Below, piece by piece: positions 26,709 to 35,772 of a stretch of 64,000 nucleotides of DNA. Position 1 is the first letter of the stretch, and each line of letters opens with the position of its first letter. Below the pieces are notes generated by a model that was not told the DNA's origin, did no database searches, and saw nothing but the letters and a program-made list of their open reading frames with translations. Source of the DNA: UBA1479 sp038109305 (lineage in GTDB: Bacteria; Pseudomonadota; Alphaproteobacteria; Rhodospirillales; Casp-alpha2); assembly GCA_038109305.1 (NCBI GenBank), contig JAYNIR010000007.1, positions 1 to 64,000 on the forward strand, given 5' to 3'. The translations under genes and the position numbers were made by a program.

Positions 26709-29700
26709 GTGCATTTACTGGCGGCCCAGCCCGGCATGGTGGACGACAGCGCAGGTGCCGTCGACCTGGGCCAGACGCCCGGCGACATCGTCGTGCTGTC
26801 CGCCGCCGATACGGAACTGGCGGCGCTTGCCCGTGCGCAGGCCGGGCGGCTTGACCGCGATCCGACGGTGCCGACGCTTCGCCTCGCCAACCTCATGCAC
26901 CTGGGCCACAACCTGTCGGTCGATCTTTACGTCGAAAAAGTGATCTTTGCGGCGCGGCTGGTTATCGTCCGTATTCTGGGCGGGCGGGGGTACTGGCCTT
27001 ATGGCGTCGACCAGATCGCCCAGGCCGCGCGCTACCGCGGGGTCGCCGTCGCGTTTCTGCCGGGCGACGACGCGCCGGATGCGGAACTGGCCGATTGGTC
27101 GACCGTCAAGCGCGTGGATCAGCACCGGCTCTGGCAATACCTGGTCCATGGCGGCCCCGCTAACACAGATCAGTTTCTCGCTTATTGCGCCCATCTGCTC
27201 GGCTGTGCCGGCGATTGGCGGGACCCGGAGCCGTTCGCTGCCGCTGGGCTCTACTGGCCCGGCGCTGACGCGCCCGATCTTGCCGATCTGCAAACCCGCT
27301 GGCGGGAAAATCAATCCGTCGCGGCGCTGGTGTTTTACCGGGCGCTGATGCAGGCGGGGAATTTGGACGCCGTCGACGCGCTGATCGACGGCCTCGCGCG
27401 CACGGGTCTCAGCCCGCTTCCGGTCTACGTGAAAAGTTTGAAGGACGTGGCCTCGGCGGCCGCGCTGGAAAATTATCTGGCCGACGCACCGCCCGCCGTC
27501 ATTTTGAACGGTACGGGATTCGCGGTCTCCGCCCCCGGTCAGGCGGCGCAGCCGGGGCCCTTCGACGGCTCGGGCGCGCCGGTGCTGCAGGTGGTGTTTT
27601 CCGGCGGCGCGGAAGACGCTTGGGCCGAGGGCGTCTTCGGCCTCGGCCCCCGCGACATCGCCATGAACGTGGCGCTCCCCGAGGTCGACGGGCGCATCAT
27701 CACCCGCGCCGTGTCGTTCAAGGGCGGGGTCACGCGGGATGACGCGACGGAGACCGACATCGTCCGCTACGCGCCGGTCCAGGACCGCGTCGAATTCGTC
27801 TGCGACCTTGCCCGCAACTGGGCGCGTTTGCGTAACACGCAACCCGCCGGCCGGCGGGTCGCCCTGGTGCTTGCCAACTATCCCAACCGCGACGGGCGCT
27901 TAGGCAACGGCGTCGGGCTCGACACGCCCGAGGCGACGGTCAACGTGTTGCGCGCGCTTGATGCCGCCGGATATCGGGTCGAAAACATCCCCGAAAACGG
28001 CGACGCCCTGATCCGCCGCATGCAGGCCGGGCCGACCAACGACCTGGCCGCGCTGGCAGGCCGCACGGTCGACGAATTCCTGCCGTTCAACGAATACCAA
28101 TTGTTTTTCTCAAGTTTACCAAAACCGGTGCAGGGTGCGGTGACGGCAAGGTGGGGCCGGGCCGAGGACGATCCCTATTACCGCGCGGGCGAGCTGGATT
28201 GCGGCGCGTTCATCCTGCCGGCGTTCCGGCTGGGCAACGTCGCGATCGGGCTGCAACCGGCGCGCGGCTACAACGTCGATCCGAAATCGACCTATCACGA
28301 TCCGGACCTGGTGCCGCCGCACGCTTACTTCGCATTCTATGCCTGGCTGCGGCACGGCTTCCGCGCCGACGCGGTCGTCCACATGGGCAAGCACGGCAAT
28401 ATGGAATGGCTTCCCGGCAAGTCGCTGGCGCTTTCCGCCGACTGCTTCCCCGAAGCGGCCTTCGGCCCCACGCCGCATCTTTATCCGTTCATCGTCAACG
28501 ACCCGGGCGAAGGTACGCAGGCCAAGCGGCGGGCGCAGGCGGTGATCGTCGATCACCTGACGCCGCCCTTGACCCGCGCCGAAAGCTACGGGCCGTTGAA
28601 GGACCTGGAAGCTCTGGTCGACGAATATTACGACGTGGCCGGCGTCGACCGGCGAAGACTCAAAGTGCTGGAGGCCGACATTCTGGCGCTCTGCCGCGCC
28701 ACCGGCTTGGACGCCGACTGCGGCATGGCGGCGGACGACGATCCGGACGCGCAGCTGGCGAAGCTCGACAATTATCTGTGCGAGCTCAAGGAAATGCAGA
28801 TCCGGGACGGACTTCATATCCTGGGCGCGGCGCCCGAAGGGCGGCTGTTGACCGATCTTCTGGTCGCGCTGGCCCGTGTTCCCCGGGGAGCGGCGGCGAA
28901 AGACGCGTCGCTGCACCGCGCCTTGGCCGACGATTTGGGTTTGGACTTTGATCCGCTGGACGCCGACATGGCCGCCCCTTGGACAGGGCCCAGGCCCGAT
29001 TGCCTGAACAACACCGATCAGCCCTGGCGCACGGCGGGGGATACGGTCGAACGGCTGGAGGCGCTCAGCGCTGCGTTAATTCAGGGCGGCGCGACGGCGG
29101 ATGCGGCCTGGACCCGGGCCCGGCCGGTTTTAGATTTCGTCCGCGACGACCTCAGGCCCGCGGTTGAGGCGTCGGGCATGGGCGAAATCAACGGACTGCT
29201 GACGGGATTGGACGGACGCTTCGTCGCGCCCGGGCCGTCCGGCGCGCCGACCCGCGGGCGGCCCGACGTGCTGCCGACGGGGCGGAATTTTTATTCCGTC
29301 GACAGCCGAACCCTTCCGACGCCCGCCGCCTGGCAGCTGGGATGGAAATCGGCCGACCTGATGATCGAACGCTATGCCCAGGACCATGGCGACTGGCCGC
29401 GTGCGCTGGGACTCAGCGCCTGGGGCACCTCCAACATGCGCACGGGCGGCGACGATATCGCCCAGGCGCTGGCGATGCTGGGCGTCAAACCACACTGGGA
29501 CGGGCCGTCCCGACGGGTCACGGGGTTCGAGGTCATGCCCGTATCGGTCCTCGGCCGTCCCCGGGTCGATGTGACGCTCCGGGTATCGGGGTTTTTCCGG
29601 GATGCCTTTCCGGGATTGATCGACTTGTTCGACAGTGCCGTCCGCGCCGTGGCGGCGCTCGACGAAAGCGAAGCGGACAACCCCTTGGCCGCCCGCGTGC

Positions 29701-30467
29701 GGGCCGAATCGGCGGCGATTTTGCAAGAAATGGGCGGGGATGCGGACGCTGCATTCCGCCGCGCCGCCTACCGGGTGTTCGGGTCAAAACCCGGGGCCTA
29801 CGGCGCTGGGCTGCAGGCCTTGATCGACGAAAAGGGCTGGCAAACGGCCGACGACCTGGCCCGTGCCTACGTCGCCTGGGGCGGTTACGCCTATGGCGCC
29901 GGGGCCGAGGGCCAGGCCGCCCATGGGTTGTTCGAAACGCGGCTCCGTTCCGTCGACGCGGTGCTGCACAACCAGGACAACCGCGAACACGATTTGCTCG
30001 ATTCGGATGATTACTACCAGTTCCAGGGCGGCATGACGGCGGCGGCGCAAAGCCTTTCAGGCTGCCGCCCGGCGGTTTATCACGGCGACCATTCCCGCCC
30101 GGAAACCCCCAAAATCCTGGGGCTTGAGGAAGAAATCGCCCGCGTCGTCCGGGCCCGCGTCGTCAACCCGAAATGGATCCGAGGCGTCATGCGCCACGGC
30201 TACAAAGGGGCTTTCGAAATTGCCGCGACGGTCGACTATCTGTTCGCCTACGCAGCGACGACCGGTGCGGTGGCCGACCACCACTTCGACGCGGTGCATC
30301 AGGCGTTTTTGGAAGACACCCGGGTCCGGGATTTCCTTGCCGATCACAATCCGGCCGCCCTCCGCGATCTGGCGGACCGCCTGATCGAGGCGCAGGAACG
30401 GGGCTTTTGGCATTCGCGGCTAAACAGCACGCGCCCGCTGCTCGACCGGCTTTCGGCCATGGCTTGA
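26709..30467 (+). CDS. cobN: Cobaltochelatase subunit CobN
   Basis: 1252 residues from GTG 26709, the usual length for the large subunit that inserts cobalt into hydrogenobyrinate a,c-diamide in the aerobic pathway. The H-subunit signature HMGKHGNMEWLPGKS (about 558-572) is present, along with ALGLSAWGTSNMRTGGDDIAQALAMLG. The AAA+ subunits CobS/CobT of the chelatase are not in this window and must be elsewhere. No lesions seen over the 3.8 kb. Confidence 0.96.
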   Translation: MHLLAAQPGMVDDSAGAVDLGQTPGDIVVLSAADTELAALARAQAGRLDRDPTVPTLRLANLMHLGHNLSVDLYVEKVIFAARLVIVRILGGRGYWPYGVDQIAQAARYRGVAVAFLPGDDAPDAELADWSTVKRVDQHRLWQYLVHGGPANTDQFLAYCAHLLGCAGDWRDPEPFAAAGLYWPGADAPDLADLQTRWRENQSVAALVFYRALMQAGNLDAVDALIDGLARTGLSPLPVYVKSLKDVASAAALENYLADAPPAVILNGTGFAVSAPGQAAQPGPFDGSGAPVLQVVFSGGAEDAWAEGVFGLGPRDIAMNVALPEVDGRIITRAVSFKGGVTRDDATETDIVRYAPVQDRVEFVCDLARNWARLRNTQPAGRRVALVLANYPNRDGRLGNGVGLDTPEATVNVLRALDAAGYRVENIPENGDALIRRMQAGPTNDLAALAGRTVDEFLPFNEYQLFFSSLPKPVQGAVTARWGRAEDDPYYRAGELDCGAFILPAFRLGNVAIGLQPARGYNVDPKSTYHDPDLVPPHAYFAFYAWLRHGFRADAVVHMGKHGNMEWLPGKSLALSADCFPEAAFGPTPHLYPFIVNDPGEGTQAKRRAQAVIVDHLTPPLTRAESYGPLKDLEALVDEYYDVAGVDRRRLKVLEADILALCRATGLDADCGMAADDDPDAQLAKLDNYLCELKEMQIRDGLHILGAAPEGRLLTDLLVALARVPRGAAAKDASLHRALADDLGLDFDPLDADMAAPWTGPRPDCLNNTDQPWRTAGDTVERLEALSAALIQGGATADAAWTRARPVLDFVRDDLRPAVEASGMGEINGLLTGLDGRFVAPGPSGAPTRGRPDVLPTGRNFYSVDSRTLPTPAAWQLGWKSADLMIERYAQDHGDWPRALGLSAWGTSNMRTGGDDIAQALAMLGVKPHWDGPSRRVTGFEVMPVSVLGRPRVDVTLRVSGFFRDAFPGLIDLFDSAVRAVAALDESEADNPLAARVRAESAAILQEMGGDADAAFRRAAYRVFGSKPGAYGAGLQALIDEKGWQTADDLARAYVAWGGYAYGAGAEGQAAHGLFETRLRSVDAVLHNQDNREHDLLDSDDYYQFQGGMTAAAQSLSGCRPAVYHGDHSRPETPKILGLEEEIARVVRARVVNPKWIRGVMRHGYKGAFEIAATVDYLFAYAATTGAVADHHFDAVHQAFLEDTRVRDFLADHNPAALRDLADRLIEAQERGFWHSRLNSTRPLLDRLSAMA

Positions 30468-30552
30468 CGCGGGCCGCCCGTAACCCGGATAAGGGTGGAT
30501 GCGGTCAGAACGCATCGAGGGCATAAAAATTAACGGAACAACGGTCAGGGAT

Positions 30553-31185
30553 ATGTACGGAAAGCCCAAGGACCAGATGACGGAAGCAGAACTCGACGCC
30601 CGTCATGCCGAAAAAATGAAAAAGAAAAAGGCGGCGCGGGACAAAATCCTCGCGACCAAGACCGAGGAACGCGGCCTTTTGATCGTCCACACGGGCAAGG
30701 GTAAGGGCAAGTCGACCGCCGCAATGGGCATGGCCATGCGCGCCGTCGGCCACGGCATGAAGGTCGGCATCGTCCAGTTCGTCAAGGGCGTGTGGGAAAC
30801 CGGCGAACGCGACGTGCTCGCGAAATTCCCGGATCAGGTGACGATCCGCGCCATGGGCGAAGGATTTTCCTGGGAAACCCAGGACCGGCAGCGCGACCTC
30901 GCCGCCGCCCGCCAAGCCTGGGACGCGGCCAGGGCGATGATGGCCGATCCGGCCTACAAGATGATCATTCTGGACGAACTCAACATCGTGCTGCGCTACG
31001 ACAATCTGCCGATCGACGAAGTCGTCGACGTGTTGAGGAACAAGTCCGATGACCTGCACGTGATTGTTACCGGGCGCAACGCCAAGGACGAATTGATCGA
31101 GATCGCCGACCTGGTGACCGACATGACGATGGTGAAACACCCGTTCCGCTCGGGCGTGAAGGCCCAGGCGGGTATCGAGTTCTAG
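30553..31185 (+). CDS. cobO: Cob(I)yrinic acid a,c-diamide adenosyltransferase CobO
   Basis: 210 residues from ATG 30553 (MYGKPKDQ), matching the usual length; an in-frame ATG at 30499 with AAGG upstream would add 18 residues. The P-loop HTGKGKGKSTAAMGMAMR and IILDELNIVLRY are CobA/CobO/BtuR signatures. It transfers the adenosyl group from ATP to Co(I). It follows cobN directly in the operon. Confidence 0.95.
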   Translation: MYGKPKDQMTEAELDARHAEKMKKKKAARDKILATKTEERGLLIVHTGKGKGKSTAAMGMAMRAVGHGMKVGIVQFVKGVWETGERDVLAKFPDQVTIRAMGEGFSWETQDRQRDLAAARQAWDAARAMMADPAYKMIILDELNIVLRYDNLPIDEVVDVLRNKSDDLHVIVTGRNAKDELIEIADLVTDMTMVKHPFRSGVKAQAGIEF

Positions 31186-31223
31186 GGCGGCGCCGTCGCG
31201 CGGCCCGGATGGAGGAACGGCGC

Positions 31224-32042
31224 ATGAAACGCGGAATGATGTCTTTGGTTTTGATGATCGGCCTCGGTGCCGGCGGCTGCGCAAGCGTGGAATCCGAACC
31301 GCCGATCGCCGCCCGCCATGTGGTTTTGGAATCGCTCGCGACGATCGAACGGTTCACTACGATCCAACGGCTTGCCGAATTTTCCAAACATATCCCGAGC
31401 GCGCGGGCGGTGGTGATCCTGCCGAATCTGGTGAAAGCCGGATTCATCGCCGGCGGCGAAGGCGGCAACGGCGTGCTGCTGGCGAAGGGTGCCGACGGGG
31501 GGTGGCGCGGCCCGGTGTTCATGGCGCTCGGATCCGCCAGCGTCGGCATTCAGGCCGGCATTCAGCACACGGAACTGGTTCTGTTAATCCGGAGCGACGC
31601 CGCCCTTCAAGCCGTTCTGAAACGCCAGGGATCGTTCGGCGCCGCAGCTGGCGTGACCTTCGCCGTTTACGGTGCAACGATGGAGGGCGCCACGACCTCA
31701 AACATGGGTGCGGACATCTTCGCCTTCGCCAATTCCAAATCGGGGCTGTTCGGGGGTGCGTCGCTGGAAGGCGCCGTGTTCGTCCGCCGCCGCGATCTGA
31801 ACGAGGCCTATTACGGCCCCAGCGCAACGCCGGACGCCATCCTGCAGGGCCAGTTCAACAATCCGGAGGCATCGGCGTTGATCCGCGTGCTGACGAATTA
31901 CACCGGCGCGCCGGCCGCCGGGTCGCCCTCGGGTGCGCAGCCCACGGCCGCGCCGCAACCAGCGCCTTTGGCCCCGCCGCCGGGGCCGCCCGCGTCCTCC
32001 AAGCCGGTGCAGGCCCAGCCGCTCCCGACACCCCGCCGTTGA
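31224..32042 (+). CDS. SYLF (Ysc84) domain lipoprotein
   Basis: 272 residues. ATG 31224 is chosen because GGAGGAA lies 6 bp before it. The signal peptide ends at a lipobox-like GAGGC (Cys19), with Ala at the usually aliphatic -3 site. The domain from about 60 to 225 (ARAVVILPNLVKAGFIAGGEGGNGVLL ... GADIFAFANSKSGLFGGASLEGA) is typical of SYLF proteins, which bind phosphoinositides in eukaryotes and have unclear roles in bacteria. The tail is a Pro/Ala-rich, low-complexity stretch. Lying between cobO and cobQ is unusual. Confidence 0.85.
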   Translation: MKRGMMSLVLMIGLGAGGCASVESEPPIAARHVVLESLATIERFTTIQRLAEFSKHIPSARAVVILPNLVKAGFIAGGEGGNGVLLAKGADGGWRGPVFMALGSASVGIQAGIQHTELVLLIRSDAALQAVLKRQGSFGAAAGVTFAVYGATMEGATTSNMGADIFAFANSKSGLFGGASLEGAVFVRRRDLNEAYYGPSATPDAILQGQFNNPEASALIRVLTNYTGAPAAGSPSGAQPTAAPQPAPLAPPPGPPASSKPVQAQPLPTPRR

Positions 32043-32076
32043 CCGTCGGCCCGTTCGGGGCTTTGATGCCCGCGCC

Positions 32077-33588
32077 ATGACAGGGACCAAGCCCAAAGCG
32101 TTGATGTTTCAAGGAACCGGGTCGGACGTGGGCAAGTCGTTCATCGTCGCCGGGCTTTGCCGCCTGTTTGCCCGCCGGGGTGTGGTCGTCTGCCCGTTCA
32201 AACCGCAGAACATGTCGAACAATGCCGCCGTCACCTGTGACGGGGGCGATATTGCCACAGGCGGGACGGGGGGCGAAATCGGAAGGGCTCAGGCATTGCA
32301 GGCCCGCGCGGCGGGGCAACCGCCGACGGTCCACATGAACCCCATCTTGTTGAAACCGCAGACCGACATCGGCGCCCAGGTGGTGGTGCAGGGAAAGGTG
32401 CGCGGCAACGCCAGGGCGCGCGACTATCACGCGCTCAAGCCCGACTTGATGGCCGCCGTTCTGGAAAGTTTCGGGATCGTCGGCGCAGGCGCCGATCTGG
32501 TCCTGGTCGAGGGCGCGGGCAGCCCGGCGGAGGTCAACCTGCGCGCCGGCGATATCGCCAACATGGGCTTCGCGCTGGAAGCCCGCGTGCCCGTGGTGCT
32601 GGTCGCCGACATCGGCCGGGGCGGCGTGATCGCGAGCCTCATTGGCACATGGCTCCTGCTGACCGAGGACGAACGCGCCTTGGTCCGGGGCTACGTCATC
32701 AACAAATTCCGGGGCGACGTTTCGTTGTTCGACGACGCCATCGCTATCATCCGGGACCAGACCGGCATGCCGTGCCTCGGCGTCGTGCCGCATTTTCCGG
32801 ATGCGCGGCTGCTGCCCGCCGAAGACGCCATGGCGCTTGATCCGGCAAACGCGCCCCCCGCAAAAAAACAAGCCCGCGTGCGAGTTGCCGTGCCGCGCCT
32901 GCCGCGCATCGCCAATTTCGACGATCTGGACCCGCTTATGGCCGAAGATCAGGTCGACGTCGTGATTGTCGAGGCCGGCGACCCCATCCCCGGCAACGCC
33001 GACGTGGTGCTGATCCCGGGCTCAAAGGCGACGCTCGCGGATCTGGCCGCCCTTCGGGCCGAAGGCTGGGACATTGACATCATGGCGCACCACCGCCGGG
33101 GCGGCCTGGTTGTTGGCCTCTGCGGCGGGTATCAGATGCTGGGTCTTCGCGTCACCGACCCTGCGGGGATCGAGGGCGCGCCCGGCGAAGCGCCGGGCCT
33201 TGGGCTGTTGAGCGTGCAGACCCGGATCGGCGAGGAAAAGGCGCTACGCCCCGTCGCCGGCGCGGACGCGGTGTTCGGCATGCCGGTCGCCGGGTATGAA
33301 ATGCACATGGGCCGGACCGAAGGCATCGACCGGGTGCGCCCGTGGCTGATGCTGGACCGCGGGCAGCGGCCCGAGGGCGCCATGTCCGCCGACGAGCGGG
33401 TGGTGGGCGCCTACGTACACGGCGTCTTCGCGTCGGATGAATTCCGCGCTGCGTTCCTGAACGGGATCCGCCAAGGCGATTACGGCCATGCGTCGCACGA
33501 AGCCCGCGTCGATCAAACCCTCGACGCTCTCGCGAGTCACCTGGAAACGCATCTGGACATGGCGGCGATAGAGGCCGCGTTCGGTTAA
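32077..33588 (+). CDS. cobQ: Cobyric acid synthase CobQ (glutamine-hydrolysing)
   Basis: 503 residues from ATG 32077. It amidates four side chains of adenosylcobyrinate a,c-diamide. The N-terminal ATPase has QGTGSDVGKS (about 12-21) and the C-terminal class I amidotransferase has GLCGGYQMLG with the nucleophilic Cys and YVHGVF with the His. After NNAAVT there is an extra Gly-rich stretch of about nine residues (around 55-65) not expected in the family, next to the ATP-binding region. Frame and active sites are otherwise intact. Confidence 0.94.
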   Translation: MTGTKPKALMFQGTGSDVGKSFIVAGLCRLFARRGVVVCPFKPQNMSNNAAVTCDGGDIATGGTGGEIGRAQALQARAAGQPPTVHMNPILLKPQTDIGAQVVVQGKVRGNARARDYHALKPDLMAAVLESFGIVGAGADLVLVEGAGSPAEVNLRAGDIANMGFALEARVPVVLVADIGRGGVIASLIGTWLLLTEDERALVRGYVINKFRGDVSLFDDAIAIIRDQTGMPCLGVVPHFPDARLLPAEDAMALDPANAPPAKKQARVRVAVPRLPRIANFDDLDPLMAEDQVDVVIVEAGDPIPGNADVVLIPGSKATLADLAALRAEGWDIDIMAHHRRGGLVVGLCGGYQMLGLRVTDPAGIEGAPGEAPGLGLLSVQTRIGEEKALRPVAGADAVFGMPVAGYEMHMGRTEGIDRVRPWLMLDRGQRPEGAMSADERVVGAYVHGVFASDEFRAAFLNGIRQGDYGHASHEARVDQTLDALASHLETHLDMAAIEAAFG

Positions 33589-33598
33589 TCGCTTAACC
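33583..33598. repeat. Palindrome joining two convergent stop codons
   Basis: GGTTAA (33583-33588) and TTAACC (33593-33598) with a 4-nt loop. The first arm carries the cobQ TAA and the second the TAA of the leftward DUF1232 gene. No T-run follows on either side, so termination strength is doubtful. Confidence 0.5.
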
Positions 33599-33943
33599 CG
33601 CGTCCTGGCCGCCGTCCGGCTGTTCAAGAAAATGCCGCGCTTCCGCCCGGTGCCGGTCGGTCAGGTGCGGCTGCAACAGCCGCCAGGCGGCGTAAAACAC
33701 CGTCGCGTCGTCGGTGTAACCCAGACCGGCGATAAAATCCGGCACCGCGTCCAGCGGCAGAATGAAATACGCCAACGCCCCCATGACCGCGGCCTTCACG
33801 TGCTTGGGCGTCATCGGGTCGCGGGCGCAGAAAAACGCCGCCATCGCATCCGCCGCGAAGGGCACGCGTCCCATGGTCTGGCGGACCTTGCGGCCCAGGT
33901 CCCGGATCGAGACCTTGTCATTCTGATCCGGCGCGCGGCTCAC
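33593..33943 (-). CDS. DUF1232 (YkvA-like) membrane protein
   Basis: 116 residues. The conserved core KAAVMGALAYFILPLDAVPDFIAGLGYTDD (about 51-80) is the DUF1232 signature: a hydrophobic segment followed by PxDxxPD. Function of the family is unknown. It is convergent with cobQ; the two stop codons sit in the arms of one short palindrome (33583-33598). Confidence 0.85.
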   Translation of the reverse strand: MSRAPDQNDKVSIRDLGRKVRQTMGRVPFAADAMAAFFCARDPMTPKHVKAAVMGALAYFILPLDAVPDFIAGLGYTDDATVFYAAWRLLQPHLTDRHRAEARHFLEQPDGGQDAG

Positions 33944-34005
33944 GTTGTTCGGCCTCCCGGCCTTTGCTAGAAACGCTATTCCATCATCGTTCGACGGAGA
34001 AAGCC

Positions 34006-34767
34006 ATGAACATATCAGGTCACGCCGCCCTGGTGACGGGGGCGGCCTCGGGCCTGGGCGAGGCGACGGCCCGGGCGCTCGCCCAAGCCGGCGCGCGTGT
34101 CGCCTGCCTTGATCTTAATTTGGCCGGGGCGAACGCCGTTGCAAGGGATATCGGCGGCGTCGCCATCGCCGCCGACGTCGCCGGCGCGCCGTCGCTGAAG
34201 GCCGCGGTCGCCAAGGCCAGCGAAGCCCACGGCCCCGCTCGCATCGCTGTCTCCTGCGCCGGCATCGCGCCGCCCAAGCGCATCGTCGGGCGGGACGGGC
34301 CGCAGGCGCTGGACGTGTTCGCCCGGACCATCCAGGTCAACCTGATCGGCACTTTCAACCTGATGCGCCTCGCGGCGGCCGGCATGCAGAAGCTGGACCC
34401 GTTGGCGGATGGGGAGCGCGGCATCATCGTCAACACGGCGTCGGTCGCGGCGTTCGAAGGCCAGATCGGCCAGGCCGCTTATTCCGCATCCAAAGGCGGT
34501 GTCGCGGCGATGACGCTCCCGGCGGCCCGCGAATTCGCTAAGGCCGGCATCCGCGTTCTGGCCATCGCGCCCGGCGTGTTCCGCACACCCATGGTTGCGG
34601 GCCTGCCCGACGGGGTCGAGGCGGCGTTGGCCGCCACCGTACCGTTCCCGCCGCGCCTCGGCGATCCGGCGGAATACGCGAAGCTGGTCCTCGCGATCTG
34701 CGACAACGTGATGTTGAACGGCGAGGTCATTCGCCTGGATGGGGCGCTTCGTATGGGCCCCAGCTAA
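34006..34767 (+). CDS. SDR family dehydrogenase, type II 3-hydroxyacyl-CoA dehydrogenase-like
   Basis: 253 residues from ATG 34006, with GGAGA upstream. The NAD site TGAASGLGEATAR (about 10-22), NVxG-type motifs (VNLIGTFNLM), catalytic Ser in NTASVAAFEGQIGQ and YSASK are intact. The stretch around GIIVNTASVAAFEGQIGQAA is characteristic of the HSD17B10/type II 3-hydroxyacyl-CoA dehydrogenase subgroup, which oxidises 3-hydroxyacyl-CoA. Monocistronic by spacing. Confidence 0.88.
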   Translation: MNISGHAALVTGAASGLGEATARALAQAGARVACLDLNLAGANAVARDIGGVAIAADVAGAPSLKAAVAKASEAHGPARIAVSCAGIAPPKRIVGRDGPQALDVFARTIQVNLIGTFNLMRLAAAGMQKLDPLADGERGIIVNTASVAAFEGQIGQAAYSASKGGVAAMTLPAAREFAKAGIRVLAIAPGVFRTPMVAGLPDGVEAALAATVPFPPRLGDPAEYAKLVLAICDNVMLNGEVIRLDGALRMGPS

Positions 34768-34881
34768 CCGCTGTGGCCTTTTCGCGCCCGTCGTCGCCGC
34801 CCCTTTCGGCGCTCGGGCCAGGGTCGGCCGCAAAACCCGAGGCCCTGTCGGGCCGAAGAAGCTTTGCGCAGACAAAAAAAA

Positions 34882-35172
34882 TCACGCCGCCGCCTTGTCC
34901 ATGAACTGGGCGAGCTCGATGTCTTTTTCCGTGACGCCGCCGGCGTCGTGGGTCGCCAGCGTCACCTCGACCCGGTTGTAGACGTTGAACCATTCGGGAT
35001 GGTGATCCATTTTCTCAGCCGTCAGCGCACATCGGCTCATGAAGCCGAAGGCCTGATTGAAGGTTTTGAACTGAAACGTTTTGTGGATCGCGTTGCGGCC
35101 ATCGACCTCGGCCCAGCCGGCCAGCCCGGCGATCGCCTGCGTCCGCGCCGCGCCTTCGAGTTTCTCCGCCAT
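34882..35172 (-). CDS. 4a-hydroxytetrahydrobiopterin dehydratase (pterin-4-alpha-carbinolamine dehydratase)
   Basis: 96 residues, full length for the PCD/DCoH family. The motif EKMDHHPEWFNVYNRVEVTLATHDAGG (about 52-78) holds the active-site histidines HH and later H. It recycles the pterin cofactor after aromatic amino-acid hydroxylation; no phhA is nearby, so its partner is unknown. Confidence 0.93.
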   Translation of the reverse strand: MAEKLEGAARTQAIAGLAGWAEVDGRNAIHKTFQFKTFNQAFGFMSRCALTAEKMDHHPEWFNVYNRVEVTLATHDAGGVTEKDIELAQFMDKAAA

Positions 35173-35226
35173 GGGGCTCCCTCCCTATTCGGTTTCGTTT
35201 TGCCTCGATAAGGTATAACATATCCT

Positions 35227-35649
35227 ATGTCTGATCCCGCTTACACCTCCGCCCCCACGCTCACCGATTTCCAAGACATGGCCGAAGACGCCTATGCCTT
35301 GATCCCGGACGAGCTTCGCCGTCACACCGCCGGCGTCATCATCCGCATCGAAGACTTCCCCGATGCCGACACCGAAGATGAAATGGATCTGGAAAGCCCG
35401 TTCGATCTTCTGGGTCTTTACCGGGGCGTGGCGGTGACCCAGAAGAGCGTCAGCGATCCGGGTGCCGAGCCCGACATGGTCTTTCTCTACCGCCGGCCGA
35501 TCCTGGATTACTGGTGCGAAACCGGCGAGGACCTGTCGCATCTGATCCGCCATGTGCTGATCCACGAATTCGGCCATCACTTCGGCTATTCCGACGCCGA
35601 CATGGATTGCATCGAACAGGCCGCCGACGCCGCCGCCCGCGACGCCTGA
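35227..35649 (+). CDS. Metallopeptidase family protein (minimal zincin)
   Basis: 140 residues. The C-terminal HVLIHEFGHHFGYSDADM (about 116-133) has HExxH and a downstream acidic residue, as in the small 'possible Zn metallopeptidase' family (DUF1025/Zincin_1). The N-terminal half is acidic and includes IIRIEDFPDADTEDEM. Physiological substrate unknown. Confidence 0.88.
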   Translation: MSDPAYTSAPTLTDFQDMAEDAYALIPDELRRHTAGVIIRIEDFPDADTEDEMDLESPFDLLGLYRGVAVTQKSVSDPGAEPDMVFLYRRPILDYWCETGEDLSHLIRHVLIHEFGHHFGYSDADMDCIEQAADAAARDA

Positions 35650-35772
35650 TCAGGCCCATTTCGCCCCTGTGTCGAGGGTACGGGGTTGGAATATGCTCGG
35701 CTGTTCTGGCAGTTAGGCGGTTAAACCGGGAGGCCCCCAAAGGGAAACGTCGAAAAGACCCTTGAACAGAAC

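Noticed and set aside
31933..32076. Longer CobQ start overlapping the SYLF gene
   Set aside because: The extension is Arg/Pro-rich shadow sequence of the lipoprotein tail; family alignment favours ATG 32077.
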